Below, piece after piece: positions 1 to 9,613 of a DNA stretch of 64,000 nt; positions within the stretch are counted from its first letter, which is position 1; the number at the start of each line of letters is the position of its first letter. Source of the DNA: UBA5972 sp964567685 (GTDB taxonomy: Bacteria; Pseudomonadota; Alphaproteobacteria; Rhodobacterales; Rhodobacteraceae); assembly GCA_964567685.1 (NCBI GenBank), contig CAZMNO010000005.1, positions 1 to 64,000 of the forward strand, in the 5' to 3' direction. The notes below the pieces were generated by a model. The model saw nothing but the letters and a program-made list of their open reading frames with translations. It was not told the origin of the DNA and did not search any database. The position numbers and the translations under genes were made by a program.

Positions 1-47
1 CTCTCTCGCAGCAACCATGATCGAACTGAAATGAACGTCAACAGGCC

Positions 48-1304
48 CTAGTCAGCGAGTTCGACCAGAGCATGTTTCTTGCGGCCTGCGGATAATTTCA
101 GCCCGGTCGCAATGTCGTCGGCACTGAGCATTGTGACCTCTGAAACCGTCTTGTCGTTGATCTTAGCACCCCCACCCGAGATCAGGCGTTTGGCTTCTTT
201 GCCAGAAGCGGCGAGCCCTGCTTTGACAAAAAGGGATGTGTTGGAGACACCTTCACCGATCTCGTCGCGGCTGAGGGCGATCATTGGAAGATCTTCTCCA
301 ATTCCGCCTTTTTCAAACACTTCACGTGCCGTGGCCTCGGCGGCCAGTGCAGCCCCCTTGCCATGCGCCAGCGTCGTGACCAGATTGGCCAGCGTTATCT
401 TGGCGTCGTTGATCTCGGATCCCTCAAGCTTGCCCAGGCGCTCGCATTCATCCACATCAAGCTCGGTATAGAGTTTCAGGAAGCGGCCGACATCGGCGTC
501 GGTGGTATTTCGCCAGAACTGCCAGAACTCATAGGGCGAACGCATATCGGCATTAAGCCAGACCGCGCCATCGGCGGATTTGCCCATTTTCTTGCCGTCG
601 GATGTTGTCAGTAGCGGGGTGGTCAGCCCAAAAACCTCGGTATTGACCACCCGGCGTGTCAGGTCGATCCCGTTGACGATATTGCCCCACTGATCCGACC
701 CACCCATCTGCAAGAGGCATCCATAGCGGCGGTTAAGCTCCATGAAATCATAGGCTTGCAGGATCATGTAGTTGAACTCAAGGAAGCTCAGCGATTGCTC
801 ACGATCAATACGCGATTTGACGCTTTCAAAGGACAGCATCCGGTTGACGGAAAAATGCCGACCGATATCGCGCAGAAACTCAAGGTAGTTGAGCCCGCCC
901 AGCCATTCGTCATTGTTGAGGATTAGCGCATCGGTCGCGCCGTCACCAAAGGTGACATAGGAGGCAAAAACCGACTTGATCCCGGCAATGTTCTCATCGA
1001 TCTGCGCTTCCGACAAAAGCGGGCGCTCGTCAGCGCGAAAGCTGGGGTCGCCAACCTTGGTTGTGCCACCGCCCATCAGAACCAGCGGCTTGTGCCCGGT
1101 CTTTTGCAGCCAGCGGAACATCATGATCTGAATGAGGCTGCCCACATGCAGCGATTTTGCCGTGGCATCAAACCCGATATAGGCTGGTACGACTCCTGCC
1201 ATAAGTGCTTCGTCCAGCCCCTCCAGATCAGTGCAATCGGCCAGGAAACCGCGCGTGATCATTTCGTTGAGGAAATCGGATTTCGGGTGGTAAGTCATGT
1301 TCAT
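48..1304 (-). CDS. tyrS: Tyrosyl-tRNA synthetase
   Basis: Charges tRNA-Tyr with tyrosine in the cytoplasm. The 418-residue protein has the class I signature variant HVGS at residues 53-56, a KMSKS-like motif KKMGKS at 238-243, the tyrosine-site segment GGSDQWGNI around 201-209, and an S4-type RNA-binding domain in the last 65 residues. This is the usual length for bacterial TyrRS. The ATG at 1304 is used; a second ATG lies two codons in. It is divergent from anmK, with about 60 bp between the two genes, a pairing seen in many proteobacteria. Identity is certain. Confidence 0.97.
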   Translation of the reverse strand: MNMTYHPKSDFLNEMITRGFLADCTDLEGLDEALMAGVVPAYIGFDATAKSLHVGSLIQIMMFRWLQKTGHKPLVLMGGGTTKVGDPSFRADERPLLSEAQIDENIAGIKSVFASYVTFGDGATDALILNNDEWLGGLNYLEFLRDIGRHFSVNRMLSFESVKSRIDREQSLSFLEFNYMILQAYDFMELNRRYGCLLQMGGSDQWGNIVNGIDLTRRVVNTEVFGLTTPLLTTSDGKKMGKSADGAVWLNADMRSPYEFWQFWRNTTDADVGRFLKLYTELDVDECERLGKLEGSEINDAKITLANLVTTLAHGKGAALAAEATAREVFEKGGIGEDLPMIALSRDEIGEGVSNTSLFVKAGLAASGKEAKRLISGGGAKINDKTVSEVTMLSADDIATGLKLSAGRKKHALVELAD

Positions 1305-1363
1305 TGTCCAATAGCATTCCGCTTTGAGCCTCTATAAACAAGCGGGCAGGAAAGGGAAGGGCG

Positions 1364-2461
1364 ATGGCCGTTGAAGATGCGATTTGGGCGCTTGGGTGCA
1401 TGTCCGGCACGTCGATGGACGGGGCCGATGCGGCGATGGTGATGACCGATGGGGCGGAGATTTACGAGTTCGGTGCAACCGGCTTTCGCCCCTATGGCGA
1501 GGCGGAACGGTCGGTTTTGGCAGGAGCGCAGGGGAAATGGCCGGGGGATGCGGGCGTTTCTGCGGCTGAGGCCGTGGTAACAGAGGCGCATCTGGAATTG
1601 ATCGGGCGCTTTGGCGGGGTTGAGCTTGTCGGCTTTCACGGTCAGACGCTGGCGCATGATCCTGGCGGGCGTGGAACGCATCAGGTTGGTGACGGGGCTG
1701 CGCTTGCAAGGCGTGCTGGCGTGAAGGTCGCTTGGGATTTTCGCGGGAACGATGTCGCTCAGGGCGGGCAGGGGGCTCCGCTGGCCCCCTTTTATCATTT
1801 TGCGCTGGCGCAGCGATTTGATTTGAAGCGGGTGGCGTTTTTGAACCTTGGCGGGGTTGGCAATATCACGTTGGTCGACCCATTGGCCGGGGCGCCTGAG
1901 GAGAAAGGCGCATTACTGGCCTTTGATACCGGGCCGGCCAATGCTTTGATGGATGATTTTGTGCGTGGGCGCACCGGGCTTGCCTGTGATTATGGTGGGG
2001 CACTGGCGGCCCTGGGTAAGTCGGATGAGAGCATCGTTGAGGGGTTCATGCGGCATCCCTATTTTGACCAGACACCGCCAAAATCGCTGGACCGCAACCA
2101 GTTTTCAGGGCTGGCCGATGCGGTTGCGGGGCTGAGTGATCCGGATGGATTGGCCACGCTGGCAGCGGCCAGTGCCGCTGCCGTGGCGCGGGGGTTCGAC
2201 TGGTTTTCCGTCGCGCCGACGAAAGTGCTGGTTGGCGGTGGCGGGCGCAAGAACGATCATCTGATGGCTGAGCTTGGGCGGCTTTTACCGGTGCCGGTTA
2301 GCGATATCGACAGCGAAGGGATGGATGGCGATATGCTGGAAGCGCAGGCGTTTGCCTATCTTGCCGTGCGTGTGATGAAGGGAATGCCGCTGTCAGCACC
2401 AGGTACGACCGGGGTTGAAAGAGCCATCAGTGGTGGGCGGTTGAGCCGGCCTATTGAATAG
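1364..2461 (+). CDS. anmK: Anhydro-N-acetylmuramic acid kinase
   Basis: Phosphorylates and opens 1,6-anhydro-MurNAc to MurNAc-6-phosphate in peptidoglycan recycling. The 365-residue protein begins with the family motif GCMSGTSMDG (residues 11-20). It also has GFHGQTLAHDP, NLGGVGNIT and FDTGPANALMDD, the ATP- and sugar-binding segments of the family. Full length. An AGGAAAGGGAAGG purine run precedes the ATG. The 3' end overlaps the convergent cupin gene by 11 bp. Divergent from tyrS. Confidence 0.95.
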   Translation: MAVEDAIWALGCMSGTSMDGADAAMVMTDGAEIYEFGATGFRPYGEAERSVLAGAQGKWPGDAGVSAAEAVVTEAHLELIGRFGGVELVGFHGQTLAHDPGGRGTHQVGDGAALARRAGVKVAWDFRGNDVAQGGQGAPLAPFYHFALAQRFDLKRVAFLNLGGVGNITLVDPLAGAPEEKGALLAFDTGPANALMDDFVRGRTGLACDYGGALAALGKSDESIVEGFMRHPYFDQTPPKSLDRNQFSGLADAVAGLSDPDGLATLAAASAAAVARGFDWFSVAPTKVLVGGGGRKNDHLMAELGRLLPVPVSDIDSEGMDGDMLEAQAFAYLAVRVMKGMPLSAPGTTGVERAISGGRLSRPIE

Positions 2462-2879
2462 GAATATCAAAGTCTTCCGGGGCGAGATTAAAGCCGTCAA
2501 AGCGAAATCCCGGCGAGACTGTGCAGCCGACAAGTGACCAGTCACCGGTTGAATGGGCGGCCTGCCAGTGATGCTTTGGCACCACGAATTGTGGCGTTTC
2601 GCCAGCAAGAATATTCGGGCCGAGAACGGTTTTGCGTGCCGGTCCGGAATCTTTTTCCGAAGTTACCAATTTAAGCGGCGCACCGGCGTAGAAATGCCAG
2701 ATCTCGTCGGCATCCACATGGTGCCAATGCGACCGCTCCCCTTTGGCGAGAAGGTAAAGAATGGAGGTTCCCGCTGCGCGTTCGCCTTCTGCAGCATCAG
2801 CACTCCAGGTCTGGCGGTAGTGCCCGCCTTCGGGATGGGGCGCGAGGTTCAGGCGTTTGATGATGTCGTCAGCAGACAT
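2451..2879 (-). CDS. DUF985 family cupin protein
   Basis: A 142-residue single-domain protein of the DUF985/RmlC-like cupin family, whose biochemical role is not established. Visible family motifs are HPEGGHYRQTW near the N-terminus, the His-rich strand RSHWHHVDADEIWHFYAG in the middle, and VSPGFRFDGFNLAP near the end. The frame stays open upstream, but homology begins at MSADDIIKRL, so the ATG at 2879 is chosen. It lies just downstream of eno on the same strand (47 bp gap) and could be read through from it. Confidence 0.85.
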   Translation of the reverse strand: MSADDIIKRLNLAPHPEGGHYRQTWSADAAEGERAAGTSILYLLAKGERSHWHHVDADEIWHFYAGAPLKLVTSEKDSGPARKTVLGPNILAGETPQFVVPKHHWQAAHSTGDWSLVGCTVSPGFRFDGFNLAPEDFDIPIQ

Positions 2880-2926
2880 GAGGCCTTCAGGTTCTGTAGG
2901 TGAACGGCAGAGACTTTGCCTGAGGA

Positions 2927-4201
2927 TTATTTCAGGATTGATGTCCCGGCATATTCTGCCGTGGCACCAAGCGCTTCTTCGATGCGGATCAACTGGTTGT
3001 ATTTTGCCAGCCGGTCGGAGCGCGCCAGCGAACCGGTTTTGATCTGTCCGCAATTGGTGGCAACCGCGAGATCGGCAATGGTTGCATCCTCGGTTTCGCC
3101 TGAACGGTGTGACATCACGCAGGTATATTGGGCGCGATGCGCCATATCGACGGCGGCGAGTGTTTCGGTGAGCGTGCCGATCTGGTTGACTTTGACCAGA
3201 AGCGAGTTGGCACAGCCTTGCGCGATGCCATCGGCAAGGCGGGTCGGGTTGGTGACAAAAAGATCGTCGCCCACCAGTTGCACCTTGTCGCCGATCATAT
3301 CGGTCAGAGCTTTCCAGCCTTCCCAGTCATCCTCGGACATGCCGTCTTCGATGGAAATGATCGGGTAATTGGCGGCGAGATCGGCAAGATAGGCGGCGTT
3401 TTCCTCAGGGCTGAGGGTTTTGCCTTCACCTTTGAGGTTATAGGTGCCGTTTGCGAAATACTCGGTCGCGGCACAATCCAGTGCGAGATAAATCTCCTCG
3501 CCCGGCTTGTAGCCTGCTTTTTCGACAGATTTCATAATGAAATCAAGCGCATCGGTGGTTGAACTGAGGTTGGGGGCAAAACCGCCTTCGTCGCCAATTC
3601 CTGTGTTGTGTCCAGCGGCAGACAATTCCTTTTTCAACGTGTGAAAGATTTCCGAACCCATGCGAACAGCCTCGCGGATGTTTTCCGCGGCAACCGGCAT
3701 GATCATAAACTCCTGAATGTCGATCGGGTTGTCAGCATGTTCCCCGCCATTGATGATATTCATCATTGGTACCGGAAGAACCCGCGCCGAGGTGCCACCG
3801 ACATAGCGATAAAGCGGCTGGGCGGAAAAATCGGCCGCCGCCTTGGCCACCGCCATTGAAACACCGAGAATGGCGTTGGCACCAAGACGCCCCTTGTTTT
3901 CCGTGCCGTCAAGATCGATCATCGCCGCATCAATGGCCACCTGTTCGGTGGCATCCACCCCGAGCAGGCATTCGGCAATCTCACCATTGACCGAGGCCAC
4001 CGCTTCAAGCACGCCCTTGCCGGAATAGCGCGATTTATCGCCGTCGCGCAGTTCAACAGCCTCATGCGCCCCGGTTGATGCACCAGAAGGCACGGCCGCG
4101 CGGCCCATTGTGCCGTCTTCAAGGATCACATCGACCTCAACCGTCGGGTTGCCCCGGCTGTCGAGGATTTCGCGGGCGGTGATATCGATAATGGCGCTCA
4201 T
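2927..4201 (-). CDS. eno: Enolase (phosphopyruvate hydratase)
   Basis: Glycolytic interconversion of 2-phosphoglycerate and phosphoenolpyruvate. The 424-residue protein carries the enolase landmarks: SGASTGAHEAVELRDGD near the N-terminus, GDEGGFAPN with the catalytic Glu, SIEDGMSEDDW and GDDLFVTN with Mg-binding acids, LVKVNQIGT with the catalytic Lys, and the signature SHRSGETEDATIADLAV. The frame extends eight codons upstream, but MSAIIDITAREILDSRG is the conserved N-terminus, so the ATG at 4201 is used. Confidence 0.97.
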   Translation of the reverse strand: MSAIIDITAREILDSRGNPTVEVDVILEDGTMGRAAVPSGASTGAHEAVELRDGDKSRYSGKGVLEAVASVNGEIAECLLGVDATEQVAIDAAMIDLDGTENKGRLGANAILGVSMAVAKAAADFSAQPLYRYVGGTSARVLPVPMMNIINGGEHADNPIDIQEFMIMPVAAENIREAVRMGSEIFHTLKKELSAAGHNTGIGDEGGFAPNLSSTTDALDFIMKSVEKAGYKPGEEIYLALDCAATEYFANGTYNLKGEGKTLSPEENAAYLADLAANYPIISIEDGMSEDDWEGWKALTDMIGDKVQLVGDDLFVTNPTRLADGIAQGCANSLLVKVNQIGTLTETLAAVDMAHRAQYTCVMSHRSGETEDATIADLAVATNCGQIKTGSLARSDRLAKYNQLIRIEEALGATAEYAGTSILK

Positions 4202-4278
4202 TTGCGGGTGCTTCCCTGTCTGCATTCAGTTTTGCGGCCTCTTTAGCGCCACCTCCATCAAGATGAAAGAGGCAGATG

Positions 4279-5142
4279 TCAGCTGGCCTTGCGTTTTCGC
4301 TCGCGCATGAATGAGTAAAGTCCGGCGGCAACGATTATTGCCGCACCGATATAGGTCCAGATATCCGGGCGTTCGGCAAAAAACAGCATTCCTGCCCCAA
4401 CGCCGAACAACACGCGTACATAGCGAAACGGCACGATCACCGCGACATCACCGGCGCGCATGGCAAGGTTGAGCGCGTGATAGCCGATGGAACCGAGAAC
4501 CATCATGATCAGCAGAATTGGCAGGGTCCTGGCGGTCGGCATCACCGGCTCTGGTCCGAATATCATCATCAGCAGACCCAATGTGGAAAGCGCAATCACG
4601 CCATATAGGCCGATGCGGATCGAGGAAATGGTGCTCGGAGCTGCACGGGTTGAAACATCGCGCGCCGCCTGTCCGGCGACGCCAATCAGGGCAACCAGAG
4701 AGCCCGCCTGAAACCCTTCACTGCCCGGGCGGATAATGATCAGAACGCCTAAGAATCCGATCAGAATGGCGCTCCAGCGACGCCAGCCGACATGTTCATT
4801 CAGGAAAAGTGCTGCCCCGAGGGTGACCATCAGGGGCGTGGCCTGAAAAATTGCTGAAACATTGGAGAGCGGGATCAGGACAACGGCAGTCACGATGCCG
4901 AATGTGCCCGATATTTCCCCTAAATTGCGGATTATGATGATCTTGGAGAAAAACTCCCGGCTGCTGAATTTCTCACCTCTGAGGGCCAGCCAGCCGCCAA
5001 AGAAAATGATACCGCCTATCCCGACAACGAACAGGATTTCGCCAATTGGAACTTCGTCGGCAACCAGCTTGATACAGATATCGACAAGTAAAAAAGCAGC
5101 CATTGCGGCCACCATGTAAAGGATACCTCTGAGATTACTCAT
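4279..5142 (-). CDS. EamA/DMT-family transporter
   Basis: A 287-residue integral membrane protein with about ten hydrophobic segments in two five-helix EamA repeats, ending in the basic tail RERKRKAS. Members of this drug/metabolite transporter superfamily export amino acids, nucleosides or other small metabolites. The substrate cannot be told from the sequence. Transcribed in the same direction as eno but with a gap of about 80 bp. It resembles the S-adenosylmethionine or riboflavin uptake type common in Rhodobacteraceae, but this is not certain. Confidence 0.85.
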   Translation of the reverse strand: MSNLRGILYMVAAMAAFLLVDICIKLVADEVPIGEILFVVGIGGIIFFGGWLALRGEKFSSREFFSKIIIIRNLGEISGTFGIVTAVVLIPLSNVSAIFQATPLMVTLGAALFLNEHVGWRRWSAILIGFLGVLIIIRPGSEGFQAGSLVALIGVAGQAARDVSTRAAPSTISSIRIGLYGVIALSTLGLLMMIFGPEPVMPTARTLPILLIMMVLGSIGYHALNLAMRAGDVAVIVPFRYVRVLFGVGAGMLFFAERPDIWTYIGAAIIVAAGLYSFMRERKRKAS

Positions 5143-5190
5143 TATCCGATCCGCAAGTTTGGGGAGTATAATTCCGCCCCTAGCGTCTGA

Positions 5191-5613
5191 TCAGTCAGAT
5201 TTGTCCTTGTCAAGCGGAACTCCGAACAGCTCCATCTTGTGACCTCGCAGCTTGTAGCCAAGCCGGGCGGCGATTTTTTCTTGCAGAACTTCCATTTCGG
5301 GTTCCACAAACTCGATCACCTCTCCGGTTCTGAGGTCAAACAGATGGTCATGATGCGGGCGGTCGGCATCTTCATATCGCGCACGTCCGTCACCAAACTC
5401 CAGCCGTTCAAGAATGCCGACCTCTTCAAACAGTTTGACGGTGCGGTAAACCGTGGCCAGTGATATGGCCGCATCAATCTCTGAAGCGCGTGCATAAATC
5501 TCTTCGGAATCCGGATGATCACCGGCATCTTCCATCACCTGCGCAATGATCCGGCGTTGGCCGGTCATGCGCAAACCCTTGGCTTCGCAGCGGTCGATGA
5601 TTGAATCCGTCAT
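5191..5613 (-). CDS. fur: Fur-family metalloregulator (Fur/Mur type)
   Basis: A 140-residue repressor with an N-terminal winged helix (recognition helix around SLATVYRTVKLFEE, residues 51-64) and a C-terminal metal-binding dimer domain with HHDH at 87-90. There are no C-terminal CxxC zinc pairs. The conserved start RCEAKGLRMTGQRR and the segment FGDGRARYE match the alphaproteobacterial Fur/Mur group, which in rhizobia and Rhodobacter responds mainly to manganese, rather than Irr. Inference: it controls Mn/Fe uptake genes. The orphan iron-binding protein at 11.3 kb is a conceivable but untested target. Confidence 0.85.
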   Translation of the reverse strand: MTDSIIDRCEAKGLRMTGQRRIIAQVMEDAGDHPDSEEIYARASEIDAAISLATVYRTVKLFEEVGILERLEFGDGRARYEDADRPHHDHLFDLRTGEVIEFVEPEMEVLQEKIAARLGYKLRGHKMELFGVPLDKDKSD

Positions 5614-5676
5614 TGGTTATAAACCCCTCAGGTGCTCCATAGCCAAGCCTAGGCAGGTTTGGAACCGGAAATTTGC

Positions 5677-6546
5677 CTAGAACACCAATTCACCCTGCAT
5701 GGTCTGGACCGCTGCACCGGATACGGTAACCGATTTGCACTGGTTTTCAGCATAGGTGGTTTTGACCTCAATACTTGAGGGTCTTCCCATGTCAACGCCC
5801 TGATCAATGGTCAGATCAAGCGCGCTTCCCTCAAGATTGCTAAGAAATGCTGCAGTTGCTGCGGCGGCAGACCCTGTGGCCGGATCTTCGGGGATATTAT
5901 TCAACGGGGCAAACATGCGGGCGTTGATCCTGTTGTCGGTGCGCACGTAAAGAAATATCGCGAACATATCTATGTTATTTGCATAAAGCGCTTCGGCCTT
6001 GACGAATTCCTCAGTAAACGGGCTTGCTACGCTCACGGCGGCATCATCTGTCAGCTCGACCAGGGTAAACGGTAATCCAACTGACGCGATTTGTGGCGCG
6101 TGGTTGCTGATTACAATCTGATCCGGTGACAGGCCGAGGCAGGCGGCGGCTGTATCAACAGGGATCACGCTGAGGTATTGCAAAGGGACATTGGTCGTGA
6201 AGGCTGCGCGCGACGGTGTGCCGATTTCCACTTGGCAGGCGATTGGGCCGACAGCAAGTTCCAGTTTAAGATCGGTTCTGCCAGTATCACCTGCCAGCGC
6301 AATTGCTGTGCCAATGGTCGGATGGCCAGCAAAAGGGATTTCATTCGTCGGCGTGAATATCCTCACCCTTGCATCATTGGCGGGATCGACCGGTGGAAAG
6401 ACAAATGTGGTTTCCGAAAAATTGAACTCGCGCGCAATCCTTTGCAGATCGGCCTCAGCCAGATTGCTGGCATCCGGGATAACGGCCAGTTGATTGCCGC
6501 CAAAAGCCGCCTCGGTGAAAACATCAAACACTTGAAACCGGGTCAT
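5677..6546 (-). CDS. PhzF-family epimerase/isomerase-like protein
   Basis: A 289-residue member of the PhzF/diaminopimelate-epimerase fold family. The family Glu is in FNFSETTFV, the conserved EIPFAGHPTIGTA loop follows, and EDPATGSAAAA marks the second half. No phenazine genes are nearby, so a phenazine role is unlikely; the function of such solitary homologues is unknown. The ATG at 6546 overlaps the antiporter stop (TGATG); a GTG one codon upstream is possible. The overlap suggests translational coupling with the antiporter. Confidence 0.88.
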   Translation of the reverse strand: MTRFQVFDVFTEAAFGGNQLAVIPDASNLAEADLQRIAREFNFSETTFVFPPVDPANDARVRIFTPTNEIPFAGHPTIGTAIALAGDTGRTDLKLELAVGPIACQVEIGTPSRAAFTTNVPLQYLSVIPVDTAAACLGLSPDQIVISNHAPQIASVGLPFTLVELTDDAAVSVASPFTEEFVKAEALYANNIDMFAIFLYVRTDNRINARMFAPLNNIPEDPATGSAAAATAAFLSNLEGSALDLTIDQGVDMGRPSSIEVKTTYAENQCKSVTVSGAAVQTMQGELVF

Positions 6547-7793
6547 CACATCAACTCTGGTTCACGACCAACGCGGCTGGCAAGTGGCGCGATTGTCAGC
6601 CCCTGGACGATGATTGAGAACAGCACCACGATATAGGTTGAGGTCAGGATCACCGGCTTATATTCGCTCTCCGGCAGGCTCAGTGCCAGCGCGACCGAGA
6701 TGCCGCCTTTAAGCCCGCCCCAGGTCATGATCGGCACGACTCCGCGGGAAAAATCGCGAAACGGTTTCAGCATCAGAACCGGCACCGAAACCGCTGCCAG
6801 CCTTGCCAGCAAGGACAAGCCTATCGAAAGAGCGCCCGCAACCAGCGTATCCATTGAAAACGCCAGCGCAAACACCTCGATCCCGATCATCAGAAACAGG
6901 ATGGCGTTGAGAATTTCATCAATCAGCTTCCAGAAGGCATCAAGATAGGCGCGAGTTTCCTCGGACATGCCGTGTTTCATGCCGACATCGCCAATGAACA
7001 ACCCGGCCACAACAGCCATGATCGGGCCTGACATATGCAAGGCCACGGCCAGTTCATAACCACCAAAGGCAAGGCCGAGCGAGATCAGCACTTCAAGCGC
7101 ATAGTCATCAATGCGCTTCATCACCTGAAACGTCAGCCAGCCAAGCGCGGCACCCAGAACGGCACCGCCAACGGCCTCCTGCACAAACAGGCGCAATGCC
7201 CCGCCAAGCCCTGAACCGTGGCCGTGATCGGTGGGAAAGGCCAGACCGACAAGGATCAGAAAGACCACATAGCCAACACCGTCGTTAAAAAGACTTTCGC
7301 CAGCGATTTTTGTTTCCAGTGATTTCCTCAGGTTGGCTTCGCGCAGAACACCGAGCACGGCCACCGGATCGGTCGGCGAAATCAGCGCCCCGAACACCAG
7401 CGCAATCAGCAACGGCATTCCGGTAATCCAGGAAAATCCGACCCCGGCCACGACTGTTGACAGACCCACCCCAATCGTTGCCATCAAGGCCACAACCCGC
7501 GCCTGCTGGCGCAGATCGCCGAGTTTCACATGCAAAGCGCCGGCAAACAGCAACAGGCCGAGCATCCCTTCAAGCAGAGTCTCTGAAAAATGCAAATCAT
7601 CAATGACCTCACGCACCGCGCCCGTCATCGCCAGACCGGGAACAAGATAATCAATCCCCATCAAAGCCAGCGAGGCCGCCAGTGCCACCACCAGAATGCC
7701 GATGGATTGAGGCAGGCGTAAAACAAAGTAATTGATTGCCCCGAATGCACCTGCAAGCACGATAAGAAGGGCAGCGACTTGTAATACATTCAT
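6546..7793 (-). CDS. Na+/H+ antiporter (CPA1/NhaP type)
   Basis: A 415-residue membrane protein with about 12 transmembrane segments, no long cytoplasmic tail, and the CPA1 ion-path motifs ALISPTDPVAVLGVL and GESLFNDGVGYVVF (the ND pair binds the cation). It exchanges Na+ or K+ for H+ across the inner membrane. It is first in a two-gene unit with the PhzF-like gene. The ATG at 7793 is followed by a hydrophobic first helix. Ion specificity cannot be read from sequence. Confidence 0.92.
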   Translation of the reverse strand: MNVLQVAALLIVLAGAFGAINYFVLRLPQSIGILVVALAASLALMGIDYLVPGLAMTGAVREVIDDLHFSETLLEGMLGLLLFAGALHVKLGDLRQQARVVALMATIGVGLSTVVAGVGFSWITGMPLLIALVFGALISPTDPVAVLGVLREANLRKSLETKIAGESLFNDGVGYVVFLILVGLAFPTDHGHGSGLGGALRLFVQEAVGGAVLGAALGWLTFQVMKRIDDYALEVLISLGLAFGGYELAVALHMSGPIMAVVAGLFIGDVGMKHGMSEETRAYLDAFWKLIDEILNAILFLMIGIEVFALAFSMDTLVAGALSIGLSLLARLAAVSVPVLMLKPFRDFSRGVVPIMTWGGLKGGISVALALSLPESEYKPVILTSTYIVVLFSIIVQGLTIAPLASRVGREPELM

Positions 7794-7980
7794 GATTTAT
7801 CCTGATAATCCGGGCTTCTCTTTTTGCGAAATATCCCCGCCGGAGGCAAGAAAATCTATGGGGGCCGAACCAGAAAAAGACCATCTACGCCAAGATTTTC
7901 TTCCCCCGCCATCTGCCCAACCGCCTTGACAGTCGTTCGCATTTGAGATGTCCCTTGCCCATAACAGGCATGAGGCGAAA

Positions 7981-8901
7981 ATGAGTACGAAAGACCGAAT
8001 TGATCTCACAGGCGCCTCTGCACTCGTGCTGGTCTCGCTGCTCTTGGGTCTCAATCAGGTATTGGTCAAACTGCTCAATCAGGGCATGCAGCCGGTGTTC
8101 AGCGCCGGGCTTCGTTCGGTCCTGGCCTTTGCGATCGTGCTTGCTTATGCATTGTGGCGCAAAAAACGGTTGGGTTTGCCGGATGGTGCCCTTGTACCGG
8201 CTGTTCTTGTGGGAACTTTCTTTGCTTTTGAGTTCATGTTTCTCTTCAAGGCGCTTGATCTCACCACCGTCACCCGTGCCTCGATTTTCTTTTATTCGAT
8301 GCCAATCTGGATGACGTTGGGGGCGCATTTTCTGATCGAAGGCGAGCGGATCACCACAACCAAATTCCTTGGGCTTGCGCTGGCGATGGCCGGGGTGACC
8401 TGGGCTTTTGCTGACAGGGGTGCCGGGGGCGGCAGTATCATCGGTGATCTGATGTGCGCTCTTGGCGCCATTTGCTGGGCCGGTATCGGGCTGACGGCGC
8501 GCACAAGTCGGCTCAATCAGGCAACGCCGGAAACGCAGCTATTATGTCAACTGGCTGTGTCCGGTGTGATCCTGTTGCCGCTTTCTTTTCTGTTCGGTCC
8601 GCTCATTCGCGATTTTCAGACATGGCATGTGGGGATTTTTGCGCTGATGACCGCAGGCATCCTGCCGGTCGGGTTTCTGATCTGGCTGTGGATCCTGTCG
8701 ATCTATCCAACCGGCGCCATGGCGTCTTTCAGCTTTCTCACACCGGTTTTTGGCGTCATCTTCGGTTGGCTGATCCTGGGCGAGGAAATCGGTGTGACAA
8801 TTATCGGCGCACTTCTTCTGATTTCGCTGGGGATCGTTCTGATCAATCGCAAGACGCGTATGAAAAATCAGCCCAGACCGGCAGATGATCCGACGCCCTG
8901 A
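7981..8901 (+). CDS. EamA/DMT-family transporter
   Basis: A 306-residue inner-membrane protein with two EamA domains and about ten hydrophobic segments. The substrate is unknown. The frame is open 11 codons further upstream, but MSTKDRIDLTGASALVL starts just before the first helix, and a GAGG lies a few bases before the ATG at 7981. Divergent from the antiporter. The last 59 bp overlap the convergent endonuclease/phosphatase gene. Confidence 0.85.
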   Translation: MSTKDRIDLTGASALVLVSLLLGLNQVLVKLLNQGMQPVFSAGLRSVLAFAIVLAYALWRKKRLGLPDGALVPAVLVGTFFAFEFMFLFKALDLTTVTRASIFFYSMPIWMTLGAHFLIEGERITTTKFLGLALAMAGVTWAFADRGAGGGSIIGDLMCALGAICWAGIGLTARTSRLNQATPETQLLCQLAVSGVILLPLSFLFGPLIRDFQTWHVGIFALMTAGILPVGFLIWLWILSIYPTGAMASFSFLTPVFGVIFGWLILGEEIGVTIIGALLLISLGIVLINRKTRMKNQPRPADDPTP

Positions 8902-9565
8902 GGGCGGATCCGTGATCGACCACACCGGCATCGGTCACGGCCAGATCATCACTGGAGGCGATCCGATCAAGTGCTGCAACCGGGCGGGCGGCATGATAGC
9001 TCCGTCCCGGAGCAAGAAGCGTGAACCCATCCAACAGTGGTTCCAACCCCTTGGTTTCGCGCCATTCGTTGAAGTCTCCAAGGATCATCGTCGGCATCGG
9101 TTCGCGACCAGCCAGATTGTTGCACAATTCCGTAAGCTGGGCGTGCCGATGGCGTCGAAGCAGACCCAGATGGGTGCCAACGACGCGAATATCCCGGCCT
9201 TTGTGCCTGACTTCGGCCAACACAGCGCCGCGCGGCTCCATTCCCGGCAAATCGATCCGGTCGTGGTTTTTCAGCTGCGTGTCCCGATTGAGCAGAATCG
9301 CATTTCCATGCCAGCCAAGGCTTGCTTCGTTTTCTGCCAGATCAACCGGCTTGAAATCGCTGTCCTTTTCAATCAGTCGGTGAGGCAGGGCCGCAGGGCG
9401 ATCGCGCAACCGTTTGTCGGCCTCCTGCAGGATGACAATATCGCTGTTCAGCGCAGAAATGACCCCAAGCACCCGTTCAGGTGCGCGTTTCCTGTCCAAC
9501 CCGACACATTTGCGAATATTATAGCTGGCAACGCGGATTTTCTGCTGCTTTGAAACCTGCTCCAT
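8843..9565 (-). CDS. Endonuclease/exonuclease/phosphatase family protein
   Basis: A 240-residue protein of the metal-dependent EEP (exonuclease III/DNase I-like) superfamily. Motifs in order are SYNIRKCVGLDRKR, ILQEADKR with the metal Glu, GTHLGLLRRHR, the catalytic GDFNEW, and SDHLPVWADF with the terminal Asp-His pair. It could act on nucleic acid, phospholipid or phosphoinositide-like esters; sequence does not decide. The start MEQVSKQQKIRVASYN at 9565 is preferred to an ATG ten codons upstream. There is no signal peptide with this start, so a cytoplasmic location is expected. Confidence 0.87.
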   Translation of the reverse strand: MEQVSKQQKIRVASYNIRKCVGLDRKRAPERVLGVISALNSDIVILQEADKRLRDRPAALPHRLIEKDSDFKPVDLAENEASLGWHGNAILLNRDTQLKNHDRIDLPGMEPRGAVLAEVRHKGRDIRVVGTHLGLLRRHRHAQLTELCNNLAGREPMPTMILGDFNEWRETKGLEPLLDGFTLLAPGRSYHAARPVAALDRIASSDDLAVTDAGVVDHGSALRASDHLPVWADFSYASCD

Positions 9566-9613
9566 ACCCCTTATATGGGGTGTATCGACCCACAAAGAAA
9601 GAGAGATTGCGGG